Assembly: GCA_900313005.1 (NCBI GenBank)
Contig: ONZJ01000002.1
Location: 231,001 to 295,000, forward strand
Direction of reading: 5' to 3'
From: Rhodobacteraceae bacterium EL129
GTDB lineage: Bacteria; Pseudomonadota; Alphaproteobacteria; Rhodobacterales; Rhodobacteraceae
Length of the DNA: 64,000 nt
The notes under the pieces are model-generated. The model had not been told where the DNA came from. It saw only the letters and a program-made list of their open reading frames with translations, and searched no databases. A program made the translations under genes and the position numbers. Positions 28,105-37,177 of this stretch are shown here, piece by piece. The number at the start of each line of letters is the position of its first letter. The stretch's first letter is position 1.

Positions 28105-28172
28105 GTGACCCAAAGGAATGCGGGCGGGGCCCGCATGCTGGATGTCTCGTCCTCCGCCATACGTCGTCCTCG
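28105..28172 (-). repeat. Right arm of the inverted repeat bracketing dnaE2
   Basis: The reverse complement of this stretch repeats the blocks of the left arm in the same order. It starts eight bases after the dnaE2 stop. Read on the minus strand it has the more regular form, with the 15-base GCGGGCGGGGCCCGC palindrome in the middle (about 28120-28134). Confidence 0.85.
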
Positions 28173-28219
28173 GGCCTGTGGCTGAGGTGATACATCACAG
28201 CAAAAGGAGCTCTGCCGGA

Positions 28220-28816
28220 TCAGGCGTGCCCTGCATCGGCTGACAGCGCCAGGGCGTCGATGCCAAGGGTTTTCAGCGCGGCTTCCCACTTGTGGCCATC
28301 GGTTGTGTCAAAGGCGAGGTCCGGGGTGGCGTCACAGGTGAGCCAGCCGTTTTGCGCAATCTCCGTTTCCAGCTGATTTGGCCCCCAACCCGCATATCCC
28401 AGGGCAATCAGGGCTTTGAGCGGCCCGCGCCCCTGAGACAGGTCTTCGAGAATGTCCAAAGTTGCAGTCATGGCAAACTCATCGTTCACATCCATCGTTG
28501 AAATGGACGAATGGTAGCCTTTTTCATGCAGCACAAAGCCGCGTCCGCTTTCGACAGGGCCGCCAAAATGCACCGGCCGGTTCAGCATCTCCACACCCAT
28601 CGATATCGACAGTTGCTCCAGCAGGTCGCTTAAGTGCAGCTCGTCGGTGGGTTTGTTGATCATCAACCCCATCGCACCTTCATCCGAATGGGCGCACATG
28701 AACACAACGGAATGGGCAAACCGCGGATCTCCCATGCCGGGCATCGCAATCAGCAATTTGCCAGTGAGGTCGATCTGGGTGCTCAAACGGGGCCTCGTTT
28801 CGTGAACTCTGGCCAT
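28220..28816 (-). CDS. YqgE/AlgH family protein
   Basis: 198 residues. DUF179 family: DLTGKLLIAMPGMGDPRFAHS, SDEGAMGLMINKPTD, VHFGGPVESGRGFVLH and LGYAGWGPNQLE are the standard conserved blocks. The molecular role is unknown; AlgH was named for an effect on alginate regulation in Pseudomonas. The ATG was placed at MARVHETRP; a 16-codon extension upstream overlaps the leader of the divergent gene and was not used. Confidence 0.9.
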   Translation of the reverse strand: MARVHETRPRLSTQIDLTGKLLIAMPGMGDPRFAHSVVFMCAHSDEGAMGLMINKPTDELHLSDLLEQLSISMGVEMLNRPVHFGGPVESGRGFVLHEKGYHSSISTMDVNDEFAMTATLDILEDLSQGRGPLKALIALGYAGWGPNQLETEIAQNGWLTCDATPDLAFDTTDGHKWEAALKTLGIDALALSADAGHA

Positions 28817-28926
28817 CACAATGGGGTGCGAGGGCTGCAGGTGCAAGAGGATCTCCAAAGACACAACAGCGGAACCTCGCCCAAATGTGACTTGGCATTA
28901 CAGCCATTTCCCCCCATCTGAGGGGC

Positions 28927-29748
28927 ATGTTTAAACGATTCATCACCCAAGCGTGCCTGTGCGCAGTGTCCGTCGGAGCCGCTTTTATCTCGCCTGCCGT
29001 AGCGGGGCCTCTGGATGATGCGCTGACCGCGAAACTGCTGCCGGGCTGGCGTCTGGCAGATGGCCGACACATGGCCGCCCTTGAGGTGACATTGGCCCCG
29101 GGGTGGAAAACCTATTGGCGCGCGCCTGGCGATGCGGGCATTCCACCGCAATTCGACTGGCGTGGATCGGGTAATCTGAAGGGGGTGCAGATCAGCTGGC
29201 CCACGCCCGAAGTGTTGGACCAGGATGGCCTGCAAGTGATTGGCTATTCTGACAAGATGGTGCTGCCGTTGATGGTCCGCCCCAATTCTGCCATGCGCGA
29301 TGTGACACTGAACGGCGAGATACAAATGGGCGTGTGCAAAGACGTGTGCATCCCGGTCACCGTGCGTGTGGACCAGCGACTGGATCGCACACAGACCAAA
29401 CCCGATGCCCGCATTGCGGCGGCCATGGCCGACCGGCCCTATTCTGCGCAAGAGGCCAAGGTGGGTCAGGTCAGCTGTCAGGTCACACCGATCGAGGATG
29501 GGCTGCGCCTGACCGCCGAGGTCAACCTGCCCAAATCGGGTGGGCGCGAAGTGGCGGTTATCGAAACCGATAACCCGCAGGTCTGGGTGGCTCAGGCCAA
29601 GACCAGCCGCAAGGGCAAGAGCCTGACCGCAGTGACCGAGCTCTACCATGTGGAGGGGCGTTCGTTTGCGCTCAACCGGTCGGGTGTGCGCATCACGGTG
29701 ATCGGCAGCACACATGCGGTAGATATTCAGGGATGTCCGGCGGGATAA
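28927..29748 (+). CDS. Exported DsbD N-terminal-domain protein
   Basis: 273 residues with a signal peptide ending VAG. The body is like the immunoglobulin-fold N-terminal domain of the disulfide reductase DsbD: LAPGWKTYWRAPGDAGIPP, then GVCKDVCIPV whose Cys pair is the redox couple. The transmembrane and thioredoxin parts of DsbD are absent, so it needs a membrane partner encoded elsewhere, or has another periplasmic thiol role. It has its own leader and faces the RND permease gene tail to tail. Confidence 0.85.
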   Translation: MFKRFITQACLCAVSVGAAFISPAVAGPLDDALTAKLLPGWRLADGRHMAALEVTLAPGWKTYWRAPGDAGIPPQFDWRGSGNLKGVQISWPTPEVLDQDGLQVIGYSDKMVLPLMVRPNSAMRDVTLNGEIQMGVCKDVCIPVTVRVDQRLDRTQTKPDARIAAAMADRPYSAQEAKVGQVSCQVTPIEDGLRLTAEVNLPKSGGREVAVIETDNPQVWVAQAKTSRKGKSLTAVTELYHVEGRSFALNRSGVRITVIGSTHAVDIQGCPAG

Positions 29749-29763
29749 GCCCGCAACGCTGCC

Positions 29764-32700
29764 CTATGCAGCGCGCTTGCGGTGGCTGATGGCCAGGGCA
29801 GCATAGATCACCAGTGTGATCCCGGCCGACCCAGCTGCAAAGAGCGTAAACCCAGCCATGCCTGCGCTCATCCCGGACAACAGCCCGGACAGGGCCGCAG
29901 GCAATTGCCCGTTTACGATCACAGACCCCACCGTCACCGCCATCCAAGCAAGGTTCAAGGCCAGTCCAACCCAAAGGCTGCCTCGGACCGCTGCGCGCGG
30001 AAAGGTCAATCCGCGCCGGAACGAGCGGATCATGCAGGCAAAATCATGTTGGATCGCGATCAGGGCCGGGACGACCAGCAAAACCAGCAGCATGCCAAAG
30101 CCCAACCCGTAACTCAGGGTGATCACAGTGGGTTTCAGGAATTGGGCCTGTTGCGACCGTTCAAACAGCAGCGGGGCCAGCCCCAAAACCGTGGTCAACG
30201 TCGTCAGCAGCACCGGGCGCAACCGGTCGGCTGCACCATCAATGATCGAGGGGATCAAACCGCGATCCTTGGCATGCTCATCAATTGTCGTGACCAGAAC
30301 GATACTATCATTGATGATAATACCCGTCATGCCCAGCAGCCCCACAACCGAGAACATGCTAAGCGGCACATCCCATTGCGCGTGGCCATAAATGGTGCCC
30401 ACCAATCCGAAGGGGATGATGGCCATCACCACCACGGGCCGGGTCCAGCTGGAGAAAACCCAAGCCAATACGATGTAGATACCCGTGAGGGTCAGCATGA
30501 GGCCCAGCTTGGCGTCATTGAGGAAATCGTTTTCCTGCTCGCTCAGGCCGGACAGGCGCCATTCGACCTTTTGTTCGCTGGCGATGGCGGGCAGAATTTC
30601 TTGCTCGAGCGCTTGCATGACAGCTTCGGCGCGGGCTGGGTCATCCTCGGAAATATCGCCGGTGACATTGATCAGGCGGATGCCGTTTTCGCGGCGCACG
30701 GTGGAAAATCCGGTGCGTCGATCCACACTGACAATATCGGCCAGCGGCACATAGGCCCCTTCGGGGGTGCGCAGCTGAGTGCGCTCCAGAAAATCAGCGG
30801 TCAACTCGCCTTCGGGCAGCTCGACCCGGATCGCGGCACTGCGCGGCCCCAGCGGATAGGTGGCGGCCTCGATGCCATTCAGACGGGCGCGCAACACACG
30901 ACCCAATCCGTCGATGGTGAACCCAAGGGCCTGACCTTGCGGGGTCAGCTCCAGGATCAGCTCTTCTTTGTCATAGGCCAGATTGTCCTCAACCGCCGAC
31001 ACCTCGGGGAACCGCAGCAACGCGTCCTTCAAGGCCTCCGAGGCGGATTTCAGATCCTCAGAGGTGGCGCCGAAAAACTCTACGTCCAAAGCATCACCAC
31101 CGGGACCGGAACGCCATGACCGGAAACTGACGGTTTCAGCCAGGGGGTGCTGTTGGATGCGGCCCTGAAGTTCGCCCACAAAGGCAAAGCTGGAATAGGG
31201 GCGCAGATCAGCGTCGATCAGCTCAATCGCCAGGCCACCCAGTTGGTCAGGGTCCTTGGTGTCGGCCCCCGACAGGCCACGGCCCGAGTTTCCCCCGATC
31301 TCGGCCAGCACATAATCAATGGGATTGGTGCCATAGCGTTCTTCATACTCTGCGCCCAATTCGTTAGTGGCGCGCTGCATTTCTTGCATCATGGCCAATG
31401 TATCGGCACGTGTGGCGGTGGGAGACATGATGAAATTGCCAGTGACGCTGCCTCGTTCGGGCGCGTTGAAAAACCGCCATGTGACATCGCCTTTGATGAA
31501 CAAGGCGACTTGGGTCGATAAAATCAAAAGCACCAGAGCCATCACAGGGTAGCGCGCCCAGACCACGCCAGCCATGAGCGGGCGGAACAGAACCTGACGC
31601 ACCCAGTTAAAGCCACGGTTCACCACCCGGCTGGGCAGATCGTACCAATGGTCCTTATGGGCGTGGCGCAGGGCATGGGACATGTGGTTTGGCAGGATCA
31701 GGAAACATTCGACCAGACTGGCCGCCAGCACCATGATCACCGTAAAGGGAATGTCGATGATCAGATCACCAAATCGTCCCCCCACCAAGGTGAGGCCGAA
31801 AAAGGCGATGACCGTGGTCAGGGTGGCGGCAAAGACGGGTAATGCCATCCGCTGCGCCGCCCGTTCCGAGGCCACGACGGGGTGTTCCTTGAACTTACGC
31901 ACCCGTGCGTCGGCGTGTTCGCCTACCACAATGGCATCATCCACGACGATCCCCAGGGTGATGATCAACGCAAACAGCGACACCATGTTGATGGTCAGCC
32001 CGCCTGCATACATCAGCGCAATGGCGGCCAGCATTGCCACGGGAATACCCGCCGCCACCCAAAAAGCCACACGTGCGTTGAGGAACAAAAACAACAGACA
32101 GACCACCAAACCCAAACCCATCAGACCGTTGTCCAACAGAATGTTCAGACGGCTCGATATGCTTGCGGATCGGGTGCGGATTAGGTCGAGCTCGACGCCC
32201 TCGGGCAAGGTTTCCTGCATCAGGGTGGTGACGTCTTCCACCTGCTTTTGGATGCGAATGGCATCGCCTTTCGCCGAGCGATCCACACGGATGGAAATGG
32301 CCGGCTGGTCTCCGACAAAATAGCTCCTCTCGCGGGTGATCCCTTCGATGCGGAACGTGGCCACATCTCCAATGGTCAGGTTTGACCCATCGGGATTAGA
32401 GCGCAGCACGATCTCCGCCAGATCCTCGGGGGCGCGTTTTTGCACACCTGTGCGCACGCGGGTGTCCGCTCCGGTGATGTCGCCTGCGGGGTCGGTGTCG
32501 ACCTCTTCCGCGATGGCCGCCGCGATGTCGGCCATGGTCACGTCAAACGAGATGAGGTTGGTCGAAGGCACCTCAACAATCGTTTCAGGCGCTGCAACGC
32601 CTCGGATCGTGGTGCGCGTGACACCCACAGCAAACAGCCGGTTGACCAACTCGTCAGCAAAGAGCCCCAGTTGTGCAGTCCCCACGGGTCCGGTGATCAC

Positions 32701-33144
32701 CAGATCAGTGACCCTGTCACTCCAGGCACCACGGCGCACTTCAGGCTCGTCGGCTTCTTCGGGCAGGGTGGTGATCAGATCAACCGCCGTCTCCAGTTCC
32801 GCGGTGCCGCGTGCCATGTCCCAGCCGGGTTCAAACTCAACCGCGATGCTGGCCCGGCCTTCACGGCTGCTGGCGAACGAGCTTTCCACGCCCTCAACCG
32901 CCAATAGCGCAGGCTCCAGAACCTGCACGATGGCGGCGTCAACATCCTCGGCCCCGGCCCCATCCCAGGTCACACTGACCGAGACGCTGTCGACAATCAC
33001 ATCCGGGAAGAACTGTGCGCGCATCTTGGGCGCGGCCGCGAAACCCAGAACGATCATCAGCACCAACAGCAGATTGGCCGCTGTCCGGTGACGGGTAAAG
33101 TAGGACAAAAGGCCCCCGGCCTTTTGGGGCAGGGCGCGGACCAT
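29764..33144 (-). CDS. RND-family efflux permease with C-terminal extension
   Basis: 1126 residues. AcrB-type inner-membrane proton-drug antiporter. TM1 is near residue 20-40; the first periplasmic porter block is followed by TM2-6. TM4 carries the proton-relay pair in GIVVDDAIVVGEH. A second half repeats the plan, with GIIINDSIVLV in the matching place. Past the usual end there are about 75 extra residues with two more hydrophobic segments (about 1050-1120), so about 14 helices. It starts three bases after the adaptor gene, in one operon. No outer-membrane channel gene is nearby. Confidence 0.92.
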   Translation of the reverse strand: MVRALPQKAGGLLSYFTRHRTAANLLLVLMIVLGFAAAPKMRAQFFPDVIVDSVSVSVTWDGAGAEDVDAAIVQVLEPALLAVEGVESSFASSREGRASIAVEFEPGWDMARGTAELETAVDLITTLPEEADEPEVRRGAWSDRVTDLVITGPVGTAQLGLFADELVNRLFAVGVTRTTIRGVAAPETIVEVPSTNLISFDVTMADIAAAIAEEVDTDPAGDITGADTRVRTGVQKRAPEDLAEIVLRSNPDGSNLTIGDVATFRIEGITRERSYFVGDQPAISIRVDRSAKGDAIRIQKQVEDVTTLMQETLPEGVELDLIRTRSASISSRLNILLDNGLMGLGLVVCLLFLFLNARVAFWVAAGIPVAMLAAIALMYAGGLTINMVSLFALIITLGIVVDDAIVVGEHADARVRKFKEHPVVASERAAQRMALPVFAATLTTVIAFFGLTLVGGRFGDLIIDIPFTVIMVLAASLVECFLILPNHMSHALRHAHKDHWYDLPSRVVNRGFNWVRQVLFRPLMAGVVWARYPVMALVLLILSTQVALFIKGDVTWRFFNAPERGSVTGNFIMSPTATRADTLAMMQEMQRATNELGAEYEERYGTNPIDYVLAEIGGNSGRGLSGADTKDPDQLGGLAIELIDADLRPYSSFAFVGELQGRIQQHPLAETVSFRSWRSGPGGDALDVEFFGATSEDLKSASEALKDALLRFPEVSAVEDNLAYDKEELILELTPQGQALGFTIDGLGRVLRARLNGIEAATYPLGPRSAAIRVELPEGELTADFLERTQLRTPEGAYVPLADIVSVDRRTGFSTVRRENGIRLINVTGDISEDDPARAEAVMQALEQEILPAIASEQKVEWRLSGLSEQENDFLNDAKLGLMLTLTGIYIVLAWVFSSWTRPVVVMAIIPFGLVGTIYGHAQWDVPLSMFSVVGLLGMTGIIINDSIVLVTTIDEHAKDRGLIPSIIDGAADRLRPVLLTTLTTVLGLAPLLFERSQQAQFLKPTVITLSYGLGFGMLLVLLVVPALIAIQHDFACMIRSFRRGLTFPRAAVRGSLWVGLALNLAWMAVTVGSVIVNGQLPAALSGLLSGMSAGMAGFTLFAAGSAGITLVIYAALAISHRKRAA

Positions 33145-33147
33145 AGG

Positions 33148-34608
33148 TTAACCGCCCATCCGGCGTTCCAGCCGTTTCACCGTTGATTCCGAGACCTGAG
33201 TTTGGGTCAATTGCCCCAGCAATTGCGTTTTGACAGCCTCGGGCATTTCGCTGTTGCTTTCGACAAAGGCGATCAGCTTGGCGCGGCGATCCTCGCTCAA
33301 CTCCAACATCGCGCTGTCTTCCGTGCTTTCGGAAAAACGGTCGTCATTCAAGACGCGCACCTTGATGCCTTTGCCCAACAAGGGCGACCGCCCGGCAACC
33401 ACATGCTGCCCATTCAAATCGATCCCCTGCACCAGCACGTCATCGCCCTGTCGGCGCAGCAAGTTGACCTTGACGGCGTCCAGTCGCCCGTCTGCATCGA
33501 CCACCAACACCTGGCCGTCCGACCCAAGGGCTGTCGCTGGCAGGCGCACAACATTGCTCAAGGCCGGTTCCTCGATGTCGACGGTGACAAAATCACCGGG
33601 CTTCATGCCATTGGGCCGATCCATAAGGGCAAAGAGCAAACGCCCCGTTTGCCCTTCCCCCACTGCGGCACTGTCACGGTTTATGGTGGCCGTGGTGGAA
33701 AGGGCCAGATCAAAGGCGTCCATGCGCACAGTGACCGGGGCTTTGATCAGCGCGCCGTCTTCGTCTAGTAAACGGCTGTATTGTGCGGTTGAGACGCGAA
33801 ACGCGACCTCCAAAGCATCGGGGTCGATCAGCATGCCCAACTGTTCGTTTGCATTAACGACGCCGCCCTCGACAACCGTAACATCTGCCAATGTGCCCGA
33901 GAATTTAGCAATTATTTCCGTGTCTTCCATGCGGCGCTGGGCCTCGGCACTGGCAATACGTGCGCGGGCCAACCGGTTGGTGGCCTGATCCACCCGAGCC
34001 TCGGCCTGTGCCAAAGCCTGACGGCTGGACAAAACCGTCTGCCGGGCTTGGGCTGCGGCCAATTCGGCGGTTTCAACTGTGGCGGCGGTGCCGACACCGC
34101 GCTCTTCCAGATCCTTTTGGCGCTGAAACGCGCGCTCGCGCAATTCTGCCTGGTCTTCAGCGGCTTTCAACTCGTCCTTGGCCAATGCCAGCGCGCGCGC
34201 AGCTTCGCGGGTTTCCGCATCGGCGTCCAAAAGGTCGCTCTCGGCGCGGTCCAGAGTGGATTGCGCATCGGCGGGGTCTACCTGGGCCAAAATCTGGCCC
34301 GCGCTCACTTGGCCGCCTTCTTCAAAGGCATCAGCGAGGGCGACCAGAGTGCCCCCGGACTTTGCGCGCAATTCCAACCGGCGACGGCTTTCTACTTCGC
34401 CAAAGGCGGTCAGAATGGGGGTGATGGTCTGAGGCGTGGCTTCAATGACGTTGACCGCAAAAACCCTTTCGCGCCGCTCTGGCACGTCCGGTTCAGCGTT
34501 GATCCGGGTTTCCACGGCGGCGTAAACTGTGTGCCCGGCATAGGCCAGCAGCCCCAGAGTGAGGCACAACAGGAACAGTCCCGAAAGGCTATGGCGCAAA
34601 AAGCGCAT
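33148..34608 (-). CDS. RND efflux periplasmic adaptor (membrane fusion protein)
   Basis: 486 residues. The N-terminal anchor helix at about residues 8-27 is followed by the barrel-sandwich half motif, RRRLELRAKSGGTLVALAD. A long alpha-helical hairpin rich in Ala, Glu and Arg spans about 115-215, and then the second lipoyl-like half and beta barrel (AKFSGTLADVTVVEGGVVN). It joins the permease to an outer-membrane channel. It is the first gene of the efflux operon. Confidence 0.92.
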   Translation of the reverse strand: MRFLRHSLSGLFLLCLTLGLLAYAGHTVYAAVETRINAEPDVPERRERVFAVNVIEATPQTITPILTAFGEVESRRRLELRAKSGGTLVALADAFEEGGQVSAGQILAQVDPADAQSTLDRAESDLLDADAETREAARALALAKDELKAAEDQAELRERAFQRQKDLEERGVGTAATVETAELAAAQARQTVLSSRQALAQAEARVDQATNRLARARIASAEAQRRMEDTEIIAKFSGTLADVTVVEGGVVNANEQLGMLIDPDALEVAFRVSTAQYSRLLDEDGALIKAPVTVRMDAFDLALSTTATINRDSAAVGEGQTGRLLFALMDRPNGMKPGDFVTVDIEEPALSNVVRLPATALGSDGQVLVVDADGRLDAVKVNLLRRQGDDVLVQGIDLNGQHVVAGRSPLLGKGIKVRVLNDDRFSESTEDSAMLELSEDRRAKLIAFVESNSEMPEAVKTQLLGQLTQTQVSESTVKRLERRMGG

Positions 34609-34654
34609 GGGCGACGCCCCTTATTGATCTGACCTTCGCGGCCATGGGTGTTAT

Positions 34655-34664
34655 GTAATATTAC
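34655..34664. promoter_or_regulatory. Small A/T-rich palindrome upstream of the RND operon
   Basis: GTAATATTAC, a perfect 10-base palindrome, lies 47 bases before the adaptor start, in the gap to moaB. It could bind a repressor dimer of the efflux operon. No regulator gene adjoins it, so this is a weak call. Confidence 0.3.
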
Positions 34665-34706
34665 CCTGAAAAATGCCAAGGTTTGCGGTTAATACGCATC
34701 AACAGA

Positions 34707-35249
34707 CTATTTCCGGCGCTGATGTTCGTCCAACCGTGGCATGATCTCCACGAAATTGCAGGGCCGGTGGCGATAATCCAGTTGCAGCCTCAGGATCTCG
34801 TCCCAGGCGTCCTTGCATGCACCCGGGCTGCCGGGCAGGGCGAACAGATAGGTGCCGCCCGCCACGCCGCCCGTGGCCCGCGACTGCACAGCCGAGGTGC
34901 CAATCTTCTGCATCGAGACAATTGTAAACACCGTCCCGAAGGCGTCGATTTCCTTTTCATAGACGTCGCGGTGCGCCTCGACCGTGACATCACGGCCCGT
35001 CAGCCCGGTGCCACCGGTTGAGATCACCACGTCAATGGCCTTGTCGTCGATCCAGGCCTTCAACTGAGCCGCAATCGCAGGTCTGTCGTCGCGTACGATC
35101 TTGCGATCTGCCAGGGTGTGGCCTGCGGCTTGTAGGCGCGCGACCAGTACATCGCCCGAGCGGTCATCACCGGCGTTGCGGGTGTCGCTCACGGTCAGAA
35201 TGGCGATGCGAACGGGGATGAAATCTTGGGTTTCGTCAATGCGGCTCAT
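34707..35249 (-). CDS. moaB: Molybdenum cofactor biosynthesis protein MoaB/MogA family
   Basis: 180 residues. MoaB/MogA fold proteins adenylate molybdopterin or assist its later steps. Conserved motifs: ILTVSDTRNAGDDRSGDVL near the start, VVISTGGTGLTGRDVT in the middle, and FALPGSPGACKDAWDEI towards the end. I preferred the ATG to an in-frame TTG four codons earlier. A perfect 20-base palindrome lies 13 bases upstream of this ATG, so transcription is likely controlled there. Confidence 0.9.
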   Translation of the reverse strand: MSRIDETQDFIPVRIAILTVSDTRNAGDDRSGDVLVARLQAAGHTLADRKIVRDDRPAIAAQLKAWIDDKAIDVVISTGGTGLTGRDVTVEAHRDVYEKEIDAFGTVFTIVSMQKIGTSAVQSRATGGVAGGTYLFALPGSPGACKDAWDEILRLQLDYRHRPCNFVEIMPRLDEHQRRK

Positions 35250-35262
35250 CTGGATATCCAAT

Positions 35263-35282
35263 ATAGTTTAACGTTAAACTAT
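35263..35282. promoter_or_regulatory. Perfect 20-base palindrome upstream of moaB
   Basis: ATAGTTTAACGTTAAACTAT reads the same on both strands and sits between the glycosylase stop and the moaB start. Its size and A/T-rich arms fit a dimeric repressor site, for example of MarR type. No obvious cognate regulator adjoins. Confidence 0.6.
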
Positions 35283-35285
35283 TTC

Positions 35286-36071
35286 CTATTTTGGCCCTGC
35301 ATCACTCCGTAGGCGGGCTTGCAGGGCCAGCAAATCTGCCCAGGCTTCACGCTTGGCATGGGGCGAGCGCAGCAAATAAGCAGGGTGGAACATGGGCAGG
35401 CAGGGTTTGCCATAGGCTTCGGTCCATTGGCCGCGCAGACGGGTGATCCCGCGTTTGCCCAGGCCCGCCTGACAACTGATATTGCCCATCAGCACAATGA
35501 GATCGGGCGCGACCAATTCCACATGGCGTTGCACGAAGGGCAGCAGCATGGCGATCTCTTCGGGTTTCGGATCCCGGTTCTGCGGTGGACGCCAGGGCAG
35601 CACATTGGTGATGTAGACCGACTGCGCCGAGAACTCATGCGCCCGGCCCATGTCAATCGCCGCCAGCATCTTGTCCAGCAATTGCCCGGCCCGGCCCACG
35701 AAAGGCTTGCCTTGCTGGTCCTCATCGCGGCCCGGAGCCTCGCCGATGATCATTACCCGCGCTGCCGGGTTGCCGTCTGCAAAGACCATATTGCGCGCGC
35801 CACGTTTCAGCTCACAATGCTCGAACCGTGCCATCGCCGCCTGCAATCCGGCCAAATCGCTTGCCGATTGCGTCAAGGCTCTGGCTTCGGCCACCGGGTC
35901 TACCTCGGGTTTGGCCACAGGCTGCATCGGGGCGGCTTGCACAGGTTTCGGCTTGGGCTTGTCCACCAGCGCATATCGATCCACAGGCGCATCACAAATG
36001 GCATCCGTCGCGCCCAGTTCGATCTGGAACTCAAGCAATGCACGGGCCGTGGGGTGATCAAGCGATTCCAT
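35286..36071 (-). CDS. Uracil-DNA glycosylase, family-4 type, with most Fe-S ligands lost
   Basis: 261 residues. It removes uracil from DNA. Motif [24 protein letters not shown] and motif [10 protein letters not shown] are those of family 4. Three of the four expected cluster cysteines look replaced: FEHCEL (first Cys is Phe, second kept), [13 protein letters not shown] (third is Trp) and MLLPFVQRH (fourth is Leu). An N-terminal region of about 75 residues, low in complexity and rich in Pro and Lys, precedes the domain. It lies upstream of moaB on the same strand with only the palindrome between. Confidence 0.88.
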   Translation of the reverse strand: MESLDHPTARALLEFQIELGATDAICDAPVDRYALVDKPKPKPVQAAPMQPVAKPEVDPVAEARALTQSASDLAGLQAAMARFEHCELKRGARNMVFADGNPAARVMIIGEAPGRDEDQQGKPFVGRAGQLLDKMLAAIDMGRAHEFSAQSVYITNVLPWRPPQNRDPKPEEIAMLLPFVQRHVELVAPDLIVLMGNISCQAGLGKRGITRLRGQWTEAYGKPCLPMFHPAYLLRSPHAKREAWADLLALQARLRSDAGPK

Positions 36072-36217
36072 AGCGGCAGAGTATCCGCGCTATCCACCAA
36101 GGGAAAGCGGTCGTGACGCGCACCCAGACCGGTTAACAAGCGAAAGGCCCCGCCTTCCCCATCTTGCCCCAACCCGCATCCAACCCTATAAGGCCCGAGG
36201 ACCAAGCGGGATGCGGC

Positions 36218-37177
36218 ATGACTTATTCACACCCTCACCTTCTGGGGATTGAACCTCTGGCACCGCCGGAGATCACCGCCATTCTGGATCTCGCCGATCA
36301 ATACGCCGATCTGAACCGCCGCGATGTGAAACACGCCGACGCGCTGGCAGGCCTCACCCAGATCAACATGTTCTTTGAAAACTCCACCCGCACGCAGGCC
36401 TCGTTTGAGCTGGCCGGCAAACGGCTGGGCGCGGATGTGATGAGCATGGCGATGCAGGCCAGCTCCATCAAAAAGGGCGAGACGCTGATTGATACGGCCC
36501 TGACGCTGAACGCCATGCACCCCGATCTTTTGGTGGTGCGGCATCCGCACTCCGGTGCCGTTGATCTGCTGTCGGAAAAGGTGAACTGCGCCGTGCTGAA
36601 CGCCGGTGACGGCCGTCACGAACACCCCACGCAGGCCTTGCTGGACGCGCTGACCATTCGCCGCGCCAAGGGCCGTCTGCACCGTTTGTCCATCGCCATT
36701 TGTGGCGATATCGCGCACAGCCGCGTGGCGCGCTCCAACATCATGCTGCTGGGCAAGATGGAAAACCGCGTGCGCCTGATCGGCCCTCCCACGTTGATGC
36801 CCTCGGGGATCGAGCATTTTGGCGTTGAAGTGTTCAACAACATGGAAGAGGGCCTGAAGGACGTTGATGTCGTGATGATGCTGCGCCTTCAACGCGAGCG
36901 CATGGACGGCGGGTTTATCCCCTCGGAACGTGAGTATTACCACCGCTATGGCCTCGATGCCGAGAAACTCAGCCACGCCAAGGAAGACGCCATCGTCATG
37001 CATCCCGGCCCGATGAACCGCGGGGTCGAAATAGACGGCGAATTGGCCGACGATATCAACCGCTCGGTCATTCAGGAGCAGGTGGAGATGGGCGTCGCCG
37101 TGCGCATGGCCGCCATGGACCTTTTGGCGCGCAACCTGCGGGCGCGACGTCAGGCCAAACCCGAGGTGGCAGTGTGA
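36218..37177 (+). CDS. pyrB: Aspartate carbamoyltransferase catalytic subunit
   Basis: 319 residues from the ATG chosen here ([11 protein letters not shown]); an in-frame extension of 18 codons upstream lacks a ribosome site. It condenses carbamoyl phosphate and aspartate in pyrimidine synthesis. The carbamoyl-phosphate loop is [32 protein letters not shown] and [12 protein letters not shown] are the other conserved blocks. No regulatory pyrI is nearby. It heads a six-gene run with overlapping stops and starts, which includes a dihydroorotase homologue. Confidence 0.95.
   Translation: MTYSHPHLLGIEPLAPPEITAILDLADQYADLNRRDVKHADALAGLTQINMFFENSTRTQASFELAGKRLGADVMSMAMQASSIKKGETLIDTALTLNAMHPDLLVVRHPHSGAVDLLSEKVNCAVLNAGDGRHEHPTQALLDALTIRRAKGRLHRLSIAICGDIAHSRVARSNIMLLGKMENRVRLIGPPTLMPSGIEHFGVEVFNNMEEGLKDVDVVMMLRLQRERMDGGFIPSEREYYHRYGLDAEKLSHAKEDAIVMHPGPMNRGVEIDGELADDINRSVIQEQVEMGVAVRMAAMDLLARNLRARRQAKPEVAV

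Noticed and set aside
29782-31119. 445-codon plus-strand frame opposite the RND permease
   Set aside because: Very rich in Gln, His, Arg and Gly with no domain; shadow of the permease.
36128-36160. Possible fourth copy of the hairpin repeat before pyrB
   Set aside because: It has GGTTAACAAGCGAAAGGCCCC like the leader, but no hairpin or distal block follows.
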